Positions 1 to 7,845 of a DNA stretch of 64,000 nucleotides are shown one piece after another; within the stretch, counting starts at the first letter, position 1; each line of letters opens with the position of its first letter. The notes below the pieces were generated by a model. It did no database searches. It saw only the letters and a program-made list of their open reading frames with translations, and was not told the DNA's origin. The stretch comes from Niabella insulamsoli. Lineage in GTDB: Bacteria > Bacteroidota > Bacteroidia > Chitinophagales > Chitinophagaceae. The position numbers and the translations under genes were made by a program. Where the stretch lies: assembly GCF_039652435.2 (NCBI RefSeq), contig NZ_CP190246.1, positions 2,852,001-2,916,000 of the forward strand, read 5' to 3'.

Positions 1-2045
1 TTGCACCTACCAGCGACAACGGGCAAAGCAATTTAGCTTTTGTGGAACAGCTCAGCGCCACTCGCCATCAAGCTTTTAACATCATATCGCTTTACGTGCC
101 ATGGGGTGACGGCAACTCGTCTGAAGTGCCGATGCAACGTCTGGATTCTATCTACAGCTTGCAAGGACTACCGATGATCACCTGGGAACCCTGGCAGAAC
201 CTGTTTATAAAAAGGCAGGCTTTGCCTGATCAAAATGTTTTTCAGCACATTATCAGCGGCGATTACGACACCTACATTACAGCCTTTGCCGACAGTTTAA
301 AAAATGTAAAACATCCCGTCTTTTTGAGATTTGCGCATGAACCTGACAATCCCTTTTATCCCTGGTCGGCCAGCGGCAACAATTCCGCCACCGATTTTAA
401 AAAAGCTTGGATATACCTGCATAACAGTTTTAAAAAAAGGGAGGCAAATAATGTCATTTGGGTTTGGAATATCTGGAAACCTGAATCGACTGCTGACTAC
501 TTTCCGGGCAAGAAATATGTGGATTGGGCGAGTGTCAATATTTTAAACTACGGTAAGTTCGCAAGCTCGGGACAGTCGTTCTCTTTTGAGCAATTATACC
601 GGCCGTTCAGAAAACACCCCGTATTCAGAAGTACCATTCCTGTGATGATCGCAGAAATGGGAAGTCTTGATAGCGGCGACGCAAGAATTAACTGGACGAA
701 CCAGGCTATTGCAGACATGCAACATCATTTTCCCGAAGTCAAAGCCTTTGTACTTTTTCAATCAGGCAGCGACCACAATATACCTGAGGGATCCGATTTT
801 TCTAAAACACTTGACTGGCGCCAGCCGATTGCCAAACTAGATCTGGAAAAAACGGGGCATTATAAATTATCGCTACCGGTGGCTACAGCAGTGCCACAAA
901 ATAATAAAGCCCTACCCATCCGGCATCATCTTTTTTCGGGCATGAAAGGTGTTAATTACAACCGCACCCTCAGCTGGGCCAACAATTACAATCCTGTTTT
1001 TAAAAGAGATATCATCAAAGATTTTGCTGAGATAAAAAAAATGGGAGCAAATACGATCAAAATATCACCTTCAGGCATTTACAACCGCAACCTGTTCACC
1101 GCCGCAAAAGCTAACGGTTTTAATATCATTTATTCTTTTTGGACGCCCGATGAAATTGATTTTATCAAAGACAGGGATGCCGCAGATCAGCTTTCAAAAG
1201 AAATAATCGGCGACGTCAAACGCCTGAAAAGCAACCCCAACATAATCGGGTGGAATATTGGCAATTCCCCTTATATCGCGTTTGAAGAACGGTTCGACAA
1301 ACCCTTTCTTTTATACCAGCAGGCCGCTTACCTTAGCTGGCTAAGTCAACTCATTAGTCAAATAAAATCTCTCGATGCTCAAAGGCCTGTCAGTTGCGAT
1401 CTGCCGGTCAATGACGATCTTTTAAGTATTGCGCCCCTGTTTTTTACTGAAGTGCCGCAACTTGATTATTTGGGTTTGATATGCGATGCACGGTCGCCGG
1501 TGGCAGCGGTTCATCAATTGCAAGTACCGTTTTATTTCAGCAAAATAGATCCGCAGTTATACCTACAAAATGCCGACGCATTTAAAACGACGGGCGCGTT
1601 TATGGCCGATTGGCAAAACCAGCATCAATGGAATTACCTGACTTTCGATGGGTTGAAAGACTTTAACGGCAATGCGAAAAATGAACTTGCCGGCCTTGCT
1701 GCGCGATGGGGACATATACCATCGAGCCAACACCCGCTGCCGCGGGTTAAAATACTACAACCCGCCGCGGTTGCCTTTTCAGGTGAGACGCTAAAATATA
1801 ACGCACTTATTTTTAAGGATACCTGGCAATTAGCCAAAAATATCAACTCGGGGCTTGCGTTTGAATGGTTCCTGGTGAAAAATGATAGTTACGGCAACCC
1901 ACTTTCCATGGCGCCGGCGGGGTCGGGCCCAGAAATTTCCATAAAAATTCCCTCCAATGCAAAAAGGTATAGCCTTTATTTGCAGGGCACGAGGGCTGGG
2001 CGGGCCACAACCTGGAAGACCGGATTAGGCATGCCGCTGAAATGA
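1..2045 (+). CDS. GH26-type glycosidase fused to a second TIM-barrel domain (5' partial)
   Basis: The reading frame is open to the left edge (first full codon at base 3), so the N-terminus is missing; about 680 residues are visible. The first ~270 residues resemble family GH26 (mannanase/glucanase clan GH-A): RFAHEPDN carries the expected acid/base Glu (codon 339-341) and PVMIAEMG the expected nucleophile Glu (codon 654-656). From about base 940 a second barrel resembling GH2/GH5 TIM barrels begins (FSGMKGVNYNR). Its usual GNE motif reads GNS (Ser codon 1266-1268), so it may be non-catalytic. The last ~100 residues look like an Ig/PKD-type beta domain. It probably acts on a beta-linked polysaccharide outside the cytoplasm; substrate and export signal cannot be judged from this fragment. 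Confidence 0.8.
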   Translation, partial: APTSDNGQSNLAFVEQLSATRHQAFNIISLYVPWGDGNSSEVPMQRLDSIYSLQGLPMITWEPWQNLFIKRQALPDQNVFQHIISGDYDTYITAFADSLKNVKHPVFLRFAHEPDNPFYPWSASGNNSATDFKKAWIYLHNSFKKREANNVIWVWNIWKPESTADYFPGKKYVDWASVNILNYGKFASSGQSFSFEQLYRPFRKHPVFRSTIPVMIAEMGSLDSGDARINWTNQAIADMQHHFPEVKAFVLFQSGSDHNIPEGSDFSKTLDWRQPIAKLDLEKTGHYKLSLPVATAVPQNNKALPIRHHLFSGMKGVNYNRTLSWANNYNPVFKRDIIKDFAEIKKMGANTIKISPSGIYNRNLFTAAKANGFNIIYSFWTPDEIDFIKDRDAADQLSKEIIGDVKRLKSNPNIIGWNIGNSPYIAFEERFDKPFLLYQQAAYLSWLSQLISQIKSLDAQRPVSCDLPVNDDLLSIAPLFFTEVPQLDYLGLICDARSPVAAVHQLQVPFYFSKIDPQLYLQNADAFKTTGAFMADWQNQHQWNYLTFDGLKDFNGNAKNELAGLAARWGHIPSSQHPLPRVKILQPAAVAFSGETLKYNALIFKDTWQLAKNINSGLAFEWFLVKNDSYGNPLSMAPAGSGPEISIKIPSNAKRYSLYLQGTRAGRATTWKTGLGMPLK

Positions 2046-2086
2046 AGATTACACGGGCTGCACCCTGCTCCTTAACGAAGTCGCAT

Positions 2087-2114
2087 AAAAAAGCCATCCC
2101 GTTTCCGGAATGGC
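2087..2114 (-). terminator. Rho-independent terminator of the small lipoprotein gene
   Basis: Read on the minus strand, a 9-bp stem (GCCATTCCG with CGGGATGGC, one G-T wobble) and a 4-base loop are followed by six T residues. It lies 35 bases past the stop of the minus-strand lipoprotein gene. Confidence 0.75.
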
Positions 2115-2148
2115 CCCTCTATATTGCTTGCCGAATAAAAATCTGGAA

Positions 2149-2361
2149 TTAATGAACAGACGTATCAGTGGGAGTTGTAGTTGTATCCAAATTCACCATG
2201 GTGTCGGTTGGATTAACCGGAGGATTACCTAATGTTGGATCTACTACGGTGCTGTCAGCAGAAATGATGGTAGTGTCTTCTCCTCCTTCACCATCTGCAG
2301 CATTGTTACAGGCTACAAAACCTAACGAACTGATTACTAATAAAAAAAATAGCTTTTTCAT
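2149..2361 (-). CDS. Small hypothetical lipoprotein
   Basis: This 70-residue protein has a Lys-Lys start, a hydrophobic stretch and a lipobox ending LGFVAC, so Cys18 should be lipidated and the protein exported. The rest is low complexity, rich in Thr, Asp, Pro and Val, with repeated acidic/Thr-Pro segments and no recognisable domain. Such short lipoproteins are common in Bacteroidota and their role is unknown. It has its own terminator downstream and is divergent from the sigma factor gene, sharing a 128-base AT-rich intergenic region with it. The start is the only ATG that gives a signal peptide. Confidence 0.75.
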   Translation of the reverse strand: MKKLFFLLVISSLGFVACNNAADGEGGEDTTIISADSTVVDPTLGNPPVNPTDTMVNLDTTTTPTDTSVH

Positions 2362-2489
2362 AATTTTTGGGTTTGAGGTTAAAAATGTTAATACGGCAAT
2401 TGTTAAAAAGTAACCCTGAAAAATAAATTTTTTTTTTCGACTCGGGAAGGGTTACTATTTTTAAAAATTGGTATTAAAAATAACACAGG

Positions 2490-3068
2490 TTGAAAGATTC
2501 TACACTAGAACAGGAAATAGACTTATTGAAGGGATTAGCTCGCGATGACAGAAAGTCGGTTGAGATCATTTACGGTCAGAATTACAATTTGATTCAAGCC
2601 CTGGTAGTTAATAATAACGGTACGGTTGACGATGCAAAAGACATTTTCCAGGAAGCAATGATCGTATTATTTGACAAAGCACGTTCAGGCAGCTTTGAGC
2701 TAAATTGTCAGATCAGGACCTATCTTTATTCGATTGCCAGAAGGCTTTGGCTGAAAAGATTAAATCAAAGCGACCGGCGCAACGCCGATTTTGATGATAC
2801 AAACGAAACACAGGTAATCGTTGAGGAAGATGTGGCACAGCACGAACAGAAAGATGCAGAATTTGAAATGATGCACGCTGCCATTCACTCTTTAGGCGAA
2901 CCCTGTAAAAGTTTATTAGCGTCTTTCTATTTCAAAAATAAAAGTATGCAGGCTATCGCGGAAAGTTTTGGTTACACGAACGCTGAGAATGCTAAAACGC
3001 AGAAATATAAATGCCTGATGCGCCTGAAAAAAATATTCTTTTCTCAATATAAAAAACAAGATAAGTGA
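2490..3068 (+). CDS. ECF-type RNA polymerase sigma factor
   Basis: This 192-residue protein has the two-part layout of ECF sigma factors. An N-terminal region-2 segment contains DDAKDIFQEAMIVLF (core binding and -10 recognition), and a C-terminal region-4 helix-turn-helix begins near MQAIAESFGYTN and ends in a basic tail. The start is a TTG codon; no in-frame ATG lies at a sensible position. Its stop overlaps the start of the next gene by one base (TGATG), so the two should be co-translated. The partner is a single-pass membrane protein whose N-terminus could hold the sigma factor inactive. The target genes are not visible. Confidence 0.88.
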   Translation: MKDSTLEQEIDLLKGLARDDRKSVEIIYGQNYNLIQALVVNNNGTVDDAKDIFQEAMIVLFDKARSGSFELNCQIRTYLYSIARRLWLKRLNQSDRRNADFDDTNETQVIVEEDVAQHEQKDAEFEMMHAAIHSLGEPCKSLLASFYFKNKSMQAIAESFGYTNAENAKTQKYKCLMRLKKIFFSQYKKQDK

Positions 3069-4201
3069 TGGAGGAGCAGCAAAATAATATTACACTCATT
3101 GATGCCGTAGAACGGTATATCATGGGTGAGATGAATTCTGACGAACGCCTTCAGTTCGAAAATTTGCGCAAAGCAGACAGCAATGTGGATCAAATGGTGG
3201 TGGAACATACACTTTTTGTTCAGAAATTGGATCGCTTTAATCAATGGGAGAAATTTCAGACTTCGTTAAACGAAATCCATAACCACCTATCGGCACAGGG
3301 TAAAATTGACGCAGAAAAACCTAAAGGCGGGAAACTTATTTACCTGTTTAATCGCTTTAAAAAGACGACGGCCATTGCGGCTTCGATCGCCGGTATCACA
3401 GCCCTGATCGTTAGCGGCATCATCGGCTCAGTAACGCCTAAAGCGCCGGCCAACCAGTTTGAAATTCTTAAAAGAGATATCAACACCCTGGCTCAAAAAT
3501 CGAAAATCCAGGATAGGGAAATTAAAAATCTGAAACAGAGCGGCGTTTCGGCCAACACGCCTGAAATCCCCTACACCAATAGCGGCACCGGATTTTTGAT
3601 TGATGGGAAAGGCTACCTGGTGACCAATAACCACGTGATTTTAAAAGCCCAGAATATTGCCGTGCAAAATAACGACGGTAAAGAATTCGTGGCGAAAGTG
3701 GTATATAGCAACGCTGAAACAGATATCGCTATCGTAAAAATTGACGACCCCGATTTTAAGCCGCTTCCCGGAACGCCTTACAGCTTCACTAAAAAATCTA
3801 CTGATCTGGCAGAGCCAATTTTCACCCTCGGTTATCCCCGCGAAGAAATTGTGTACGGACAGGGTTACCTGAGTTCTAAAACAGGTTATAACGGCGACAC
3901 AATGAGTTGCCAGATCGATATTCGCGCTGATAATGGCAATAGCGGAAGCCCGGTTTTAAACGAGAATGGAGAGGTGATCGGTATTTTAAATGCAAGACAA
4001 AAAGATGCAGAAGGTGTGGCGTTCGCTGTTCAAAGCCGAAGCATTTTCAACGCCGTTAATGATCTGAAAGCTAAAAATGACGCGGGCGAAACTGCCATAA
4101 AAGATATTAAGCTAAACACAAAAAGTGCACTTATCGGCCTAAAGCGTCCGCAGCAAACCAAGAAGATTGAAGAATATATCTATATGGTGAAAGTGAATTG
4201 A
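3068..4201 (+). CDS. Membrane-anchored trypsin-like serine protease with putative anti-sigma N-terminus
   Basis: 377 residues starting at the ATG that overlaps the sigma-factor stop; a GTG one codon earlier is possible but less likely. Residues 1-98 are cytoplasmic-type and contain ERYIMGEMNSDERLQFE, resembling the N-terminus of Bacteroidota anti-sigma factors. Residues 100-121 form one transmembrane helix, followed by a short coiled coil (130-157). Residues 170-350 are a trypsin/HtrA-like (S1C) domain with a complete triad: His189 (TNNHV), Asp219 (ETDIAIVK) and Ser292 (GNSGSP). There is no PDZ domain. The predicted topology puts the protease in the periplasm and the sigma-binding region inside. 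Protease identity is clear; the anti-sigma role is inferred from gene order and overlap. Confidence 0.85.
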   Translation: MEEQQNNITLIDAVERYIMGEMNSDERLQFENLRKADSNVDQMVVEHTLFVQKLDRFNQWEKFQTSLNEIHNHLSAQGKIDAEKPKGGKLIYLFNRFKKTTAIAASIAGITALIVSGIIGSVTPKAPANQFEILKRDINTLAQKSKIQDREIKNLKQSGVSANTPEIPYTNSGTGFLIDGKGYLVTNNHVILKAQNIAVQNNDGKEFVAKVVYSNAETDIAIVKIDDPDFKPLPGTPYSFTKKSTDLAEPIFTLGYPREEIVYGQGYLSSKTGYNGDTMSCQIDIRADNGNSGSPVLNENGEVIGILNARQKDAEGVAFAVQSRSIFNAVNDLKAKNDAGETAIKDIKLNTKSALIGLKRPQQTKKIEEYIYMVKVN

Positions 4202-4226
4202 GGCGACAACAATGCCAAAACCGGAT

Positions 4227-4258
4227 AAGCGCTACCCCTCGTAGCGCTTTTTATTTTT
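4227..4258 (+). terminator. Rho-independent terminator after the sigma/protease operon
   Basis: A perfect 9-bp stem (AAGCGCTAC with GTAGCGCTT), a 5-base loop and a T-rich tail start 25 bases after the protease stop codon. Confidence 0.9.
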
Positions 4259-4291
4259 ACAATCTTTTATCAACACCAAAGTTTCATTGAC

Positions 4292-4329
4292 AAAAAAGCC
4301 TCAAAGCGTTTTATCACTTTGAGGCTTTT
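4292..4329 (-). terminator. Terminator of the nucleotidyltransferase gene (possibly bidirectional)
   Basis: A perfect 13-bp stem (AAAAGCCTCAAAG with CTTTGAGGCTTTT) and a 10-base loop lie just past the stop of the minus-strand gene. T runs are present on both strands, so it could also act as a back-up for the plus-strand operon. Confidence 0.88.
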
Positions 4330-4358
4330 AAACATAGTTGGAAAGTCCCTAATCATAA

Positions 4359-5258
4359 TCAGGCACCCCAGAGATTGTTGCTGTAAGCGCCGCTTTCGAT
4401 AAGCTCGTTGAGCTGCTTTTGCACCGCCGGCGCATCTTCTTTATAAGTAACGCCAAACCACTGCGCCGATGTGGTGATCACTTTCACCACGCCGCCGTCT
4501 TTAATAAAATTATCTACCACCGCCGGAATTAAAAATTCCGATTTTGGAACGGTAATAAATTCTTTGATGAACGCTTTAAAATCCTTTTCATACAGTTCAT
4601 AAACCGAAGGGTGGAAACACCAGAAGTTCATTGAAACAACCGTATCTTTCGACAGCTCATCGGGTTGCAGGCCATCGTCAACTTTTACTTTATCGCCCTG
4701 AACGCCAATGCCGATGCGCTCTACCACGCTGGCCAGATTACCTTTTTCATCCAGGCCACACACGCCCCTGTTCACGGTGCCATGCGCTGACAGCGTATTC
4801 ATCAACGGATAACCAATCACCGCGTAGGTTTTTTCGTCGCAGTCGCCAGTTAAAAACTCAACTGCCTTTTTAAATGCATCAAAACCATAAAAATCATCGG
4901 CATTGATTACAGCAAAGGGCGTTTTTACCGCATCCCTGGTACACAATACCGCGTGCCCTGTCCCCCAGGGCTTGGTGCGCTCCTTTGGAATTTCGGTTCC
5001 ATCCAGATACATATCCAGCTCCTGAAAAGCAAATTCATAATCGACCTTCCCGTCCAATTTTGAAGCGAATAAGTTGCGGAAATTTTCTTCAAACTGCTGG
5101 CGTATTAAAAAAACAATTTTACCAAATCCGGCTTTCACAGCATCGGCGATCGAATAATCCATAATCGTTTCACCGCTGGGGCCAAAAGATTCGACCTGTT
5201 TCATACTACCATAGCGCGAAGCCATTCCTGCAGCTAAAATCACTAACGTCGGTTTCAT
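4359..5258 (-). CDS. Sugar nucleotidyltransferase-like protein
   Basis: 299 residues from the ATG at 5258-5256. A longer frame reaches into the divergent neighbour and is rejected, because the conserved N-terminus begins at MKPTLVILAAG. The signature LAAGMASRYGSMKQ (residues 8-21) is the nucleotide-binding loop of NTP-transferases that make NDP-sugars. KPWGTGHAVL (97-106) and the acidic NADDFYG (119-125) are the expected base-binding and metal-binding segments. The family transfers a nucleotidyl group from NTP to a sugar phosphate; the sugar and nucleotide cannot be told here. It is a single gene with its own terminator, divergent from the ACC deaminase-like gene. Confidence 0.82.
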   Translation of the reverse strand: MKPTLVILAAGMASRYGSMKQVESFGPSGETIMDYSIADAVKAGFGKIVFLIRQQFEENFRNLFASKLDGKVDYEFAFQELDMYLDGTEIPKERTKPWGTGHAVLCTRDAVKTPFAVINADDFYGFDAFKKAVEFLTGDCDEKTYAVIGYPLMNTLSAHGTVNRGVCGLDEKGNLASVVERIGIGVQGDKVKVDDGLQPDELSKDTVVSMNFWCFHPSVYELYEKDFKAFIKEFITVPKSEFLIPAVVDNFIKDGGVVKVITTSAQWFGVTYKEDAPAVQKQLNELIESGAYSNNLWGA

Positions 5259-5354
5259 AATAATCTTCAATTTTGTTAGGGGACTATTTGCCCCGTTATA
5301 TTTTAAATAGATGCTTTCAAAAATAAGGTAATTTAGCCAACGCTTAAACTTGTA

Positions 5355-6233
5355 ATGCATATAATTAATGAAGATTTGATCCTGGCGGAACCGATTCCTT
5401 TTTTGTCGAAAAATGGAGTGGCTGTCCATGTTTTACGGCTCGACAGGGCCGATCCCGTTGTTAGCGGCAACAAATGGTTTAAACTAAGATATCATCTCGA
5501 ACGGGCCAAAGCGAGCCGCTGTGACGCCGTTGTAACTTTCGGCGGCGCCTTTTCCAATCATATTGTTGCCACGGCAGCAGCATGCGCGGCGCTATCCATC
5601 ACCAGCATCGGCATCATCCGCGGTGAAGCGCCCCCCACACTTTCGCACAGTTTGCAAACGGCAGCCTCCTTCGGCATGCAATTATTCTTTGTAAGCAGGG
5701 AAGCCTATCGCGCCAAAAAAATTCCGCCACAACTTGTCAGCGCAAACAACTATTTCATCCCTGAGGGCGGCTACAGCGAGGAAGGCGCAGCGGGCGCAGC
5801 TACGATTCCCTACGATAAAACGCAATACAATCTCATCGCCTGCGCCGTAGGCACGGGAACCATGATGGCCGGCTTGCTTAACGCAAAGCAAGAATCATCG
5901 GCTATTCTTGGATTTAGTGCACTCAAAAACTATTTCAATCTCGATGGCGAAGTTCGGCGCTTGCTAAAAGATAAGCACGAGCCTGTTCACATCAATCATA
6001 GCTATCACTTTGGAGGCTATGCAAAGAAAACGCCCGCGCTAATTCACTTTATGAACGAATTTTATCAGCAAACCGGCATTCCCACTGACTTTGTGTACAC
6101 AGGCAAATTATTTTTCGGAATAAATGATCTGATCGAAAAAAAGCATTTCGCATCGGGAACGAAAATACTTGTCATCCATTCCGGAGGACTACAAGGCAAT
6201 TTATCGCTACGAAAAGGAACGTTAATATTCTGA
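5355..6233 (+). CDS. 1-aminocyclopropane-1-carboxylate deaminase / D-cysteine desulfhydrase-like PLP enzyme
   Basis: 292 residues, a little short for this fold-type II PLP family. The PLP lysine is expected at Lys40 in SGNKWFKL. TFGGAFSNHIVATAAA is the conserved phosphate/substrate loop, AVGTGTMMAG binds the PLP phosphate, and HSGGLQGN closes the active site. In the family, members cleave ACC to 2-oxobutyrate and ammonia or D-cysteine to pyruvate, sulfide and ammonia. The Trp after the catalytic Lys differs from the Arg often seen, and D-cysteine desulfhydrase activity is at least as likely as ACC deamination. It is a soluble, probably monocistronic gene. Confidence 0.85.
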   Translation: MHIINEDLILAEPIPFLSKNGVAVHVLRLDRADPVVSGNKWFKLRYHLERAKASRCDAVVTFGGAFSNHIVATAAACAALSITSIGIIRGEAPPTLSHSLQTAASFGMQLFFVSREAYRAKKIPPQLVSANNYFIPEGGYSEEGAAGAATIPYDKTQYNLIACAVGTGTMMAGLLNAKQESSAILGFSALKNYFNLDGEVRRLLKDKHEPVHINHSYHFGGYAKKTPALIHFMNEFYQQTGIPTDFVYTGKLFFGINDLIEKKHFASGTKILVIHSGGLQGNLSLRKGTLIF

Positions 6234-6252
6234 TCCGTTCTGCTCACTCTCC

Positions 6253-6260
6253 TATCTTTG
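6253..6260 (+). promoter_or_regulatory. Bacteroidota -7 promoter element
   Basis: TATCTTTG matches the Bacteroidota -7 consensus TAnnTTTG exactly and ends 26 bases before the ATG of the secreted protein gene. Confidence 0.6.
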
Positions 6261-6286
6261 CAATCCAAGTAGCAACGGCTTTTATT

Positions 6287-6961
6287 ATGAAGAAATTAGT
6301 GTTTTTTATTTTGACAGGCTTCATTTTCACAGGTTTACAGGCTCAGGAAATGTTACCCGATTTTTCAGTTTATAAAGTAGGCGGCGGCCGCGTGGTGGTA
6401 GCATGGACCCACAATTATCAGGGCATTAAACAAATTAATATTCAGCGATCGACCGATAGTCTCAACTTCTTTAAAACGGTTGGCACAATGCCCGATCCCA
6501 CCCTTCAACAAAACGGCTTTGCGGACGTAAAACCGCCGAGCGATAATATGTTTTACCGGGTTTTTGTGATGTTCGAAGGCGGTAAATATATTTCAACAAA
6601 ATCGAAACGTCCAACCCTTGATTCGACCGGATTGGCAGATGCGTACAACAGCGGTAACAGATCGAACACAGAAGTGAATCTCAACCCGAATTTCCTACCC
6701 GCAGGATTTCAACAATCGACTTATATTTTTACCTCTCCTGATCGATATGTAAGAGTGGAATTACCCTATGACAAAAGAAAATACGATATCAAATTCTTCA
6801 GCGAGACGGGTCAACCTTTGTTTGAAATGAATAACGTCAAGGAAAAACGCTTTAAGCTTGACCGGTCTTATTTTGCTACGGCCGGATATATCAATTTTGA
6901 GCTTTACGCAGACGGGAAGCTTATGGAAAGGCATAAAGTTTACCTACCCAAAGATTTTTAA
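6287..6961 (+). CDS. Secreted hypothetical protein with fibronectin III-like region
   Basis: 224 residues with a clear signal peptide (Lys-Lys, hydrophobic core, cleavage near LQAQ at residue 20). Residues ~25-105 alternate beta-type segments in the manner of a fibronectin III/Ig domain (VVVAWTHNYQGIKQINIQRS, then FYRVFV). The C-terminal half is also beta-rich and ends without a sorting tag that I can recognise. No catalytic motif is visible and no function is assigned. It is probably periplasmic or surface-exposed and is convergent with lipB, 15 bases apart. Confidence 0.7.
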   Translation: MKKLVFFILTGFIFTGLQAQEMLPDFSVYKVGGGRVVVAWTHNYQGIKQINIQRSTDSLNFFKTVGTMPDPTLQQNGFADVKPPSDNMFYRVFVMFEGGKYISTKSKRPTLDSTGLADAYNSGNRSNTEVNLNPNFLPAGFQQSTYIFTSPDRYVRVELPYDKRKYDIKFFSETGQPLFEMNNVKEKRFKLDRSYFATAGYINFELYADGKLMERHKVYLPKDF

Positions 6962-6976
6962 TAGCCGGGCGCAATC

Positions 6977-7714
6977 TCAGGACGGATCACTTACCATCTC
7001 TACATCAAATACTTTTTCAAAGTTGGATCTCACGCGTTGTTCCACCTCGCGGATATCGAGTTTTTGATCTAACTCTTTTTCTAAAGAAGTCACTTGTTTT
7101 CCCTGGATGCCGCAGGGAACGATCATATTGAAATAATTGAGATCGGTGTTGACATTGAGCGCGAAGCCGTGCATCGTTATCCACCTGCTGGTGCGCACGC
7201 CGATAGCGCAGATCTTTCTCTCCTTTCCCTTTTTATCCGGATCAAGCCAAACGCCGGTTTCTCCCGGAGAGCGCTCTCCTTTCAGGCCGTAATCATTTAA
7301 AGTGAGGATCATAACTTCCTCGATATTGCGCAGATACTTCCCAATATCGGTATAAAAATTTTCGAGATCGAAAATCGGATAACCGACTAATTGACCCGGG
7401 CCGTGAAAAGTGATATCGCCACCGCGGTTAATCTTAAAAAAATCAATGCCCATTTTTGAAAGATGCGCCTCACTCATCAGCACATTGTTCATATCGCCGC
7501 TCTTGCCCAGCGTAAAAACAGGAGGATGCTCCACAAAAAGCAAATGATTTTTTGTAATAAGCCCCGACGCTGCTTCAGCGCCCTTATCGCTATCCTGGAG
7601 TTCTCGGAGCTTTGTTTTAATTAAAACGTTTTCCTGCAGCAGCTTTTCCTGATAATCCCAGGCATCCTTATAGCGAAGGCTTCCGAGATGCTGAAAATGT
7701 ACTTTTTGTTTCAT
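6977..7714 (-). CDS. lipB: Lipoyl(octanoyl) transferase LipB
   Basis: 245 residues from the ATG at 7714-7712; 24 further upstream codons exist but lie across the promoter and are not conserved. LipB moves octanoate from acyl carrier protein to lipoyl domains of 2-oxoacid dehydrogenases and the glycine cleavage system. Signature segments are present: NRGGDITFHGPGQLVGYPI (residues 96-114), catalytic Lys167 in RKICAIGV, HGFALNV (182-188) and catalytic Cys201 in IVPCGI. Length is normal for the family. Residues 35-52 form a small insert rich in charged residues before the conserved core. Confidence 0.96.
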   Translation of the reverse strand: MKQKVHFQHLGSLRYKDAWDYQEKLLQENVLIKTKLRELQDSDKGAEAASGLITKNHLLFVEHPPVFTLGKSGDMNNVLMSEAHLSKMGIDFFKINRGGDITFHGPGQLVGYPIFDLENFYTDIGKYLRNIEEVMILTLNDYGLKGERSPGETGVWLDPDKKGKERKICAIGVRTSRWITMHGFALNVNTDLNYFNMIVPCGIQGKQVTSLEKELDQKLDIREVEQRVRSNFEKVFDVEMVSDPS

Positions 7715-7725
7715 AAGAAGAATTC

Positions 7726-7733
7726 CAAAATTA
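7726..7733 (-). promoter_or_regulatory. Bacteroidota -7 promoter element of lipB
   Basis: On the minus strand the sequence is TAATTTTG, an exact match to TAnnTTTG, 11 bases before the lipB ATG. It supports the short start chosen for lipB. Confidence 0.6.
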
Positions 7734-7831
7734 CACGCTTTGCTGCTTCTGTCGCGTTGGCCTTTCAGCAACGCAGCAAAGGTCAATCAAAAAACAAAAA
7801 TAAACGCATTCTGTTCATTAACGCATTCTTT

Positions 7832-7839
7832 TACCTTTG
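7832..7839 (+). promoter_or_regulatory. Bacteroidota -7 promoter element, leader nearly absent
   Basis: TACCTTTG matches TAnnTTTG exactly and ends only 6 bases before the ATG at 7846. A transcript starting at the usual distance would have almost no 5' leader. It also overlaps the TTG that would be the alternative start, arguing against that start. Confidence 0.65.
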
Positions 7840-7845
7840 CAGCCA

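Noticed and set aside
5259..5429. Longer N-terminus for the nucleotidyltransferase
   Set aside because: It overlaps the divergent gene and its promoter region, and the family begins at MKPTLVILAAG.
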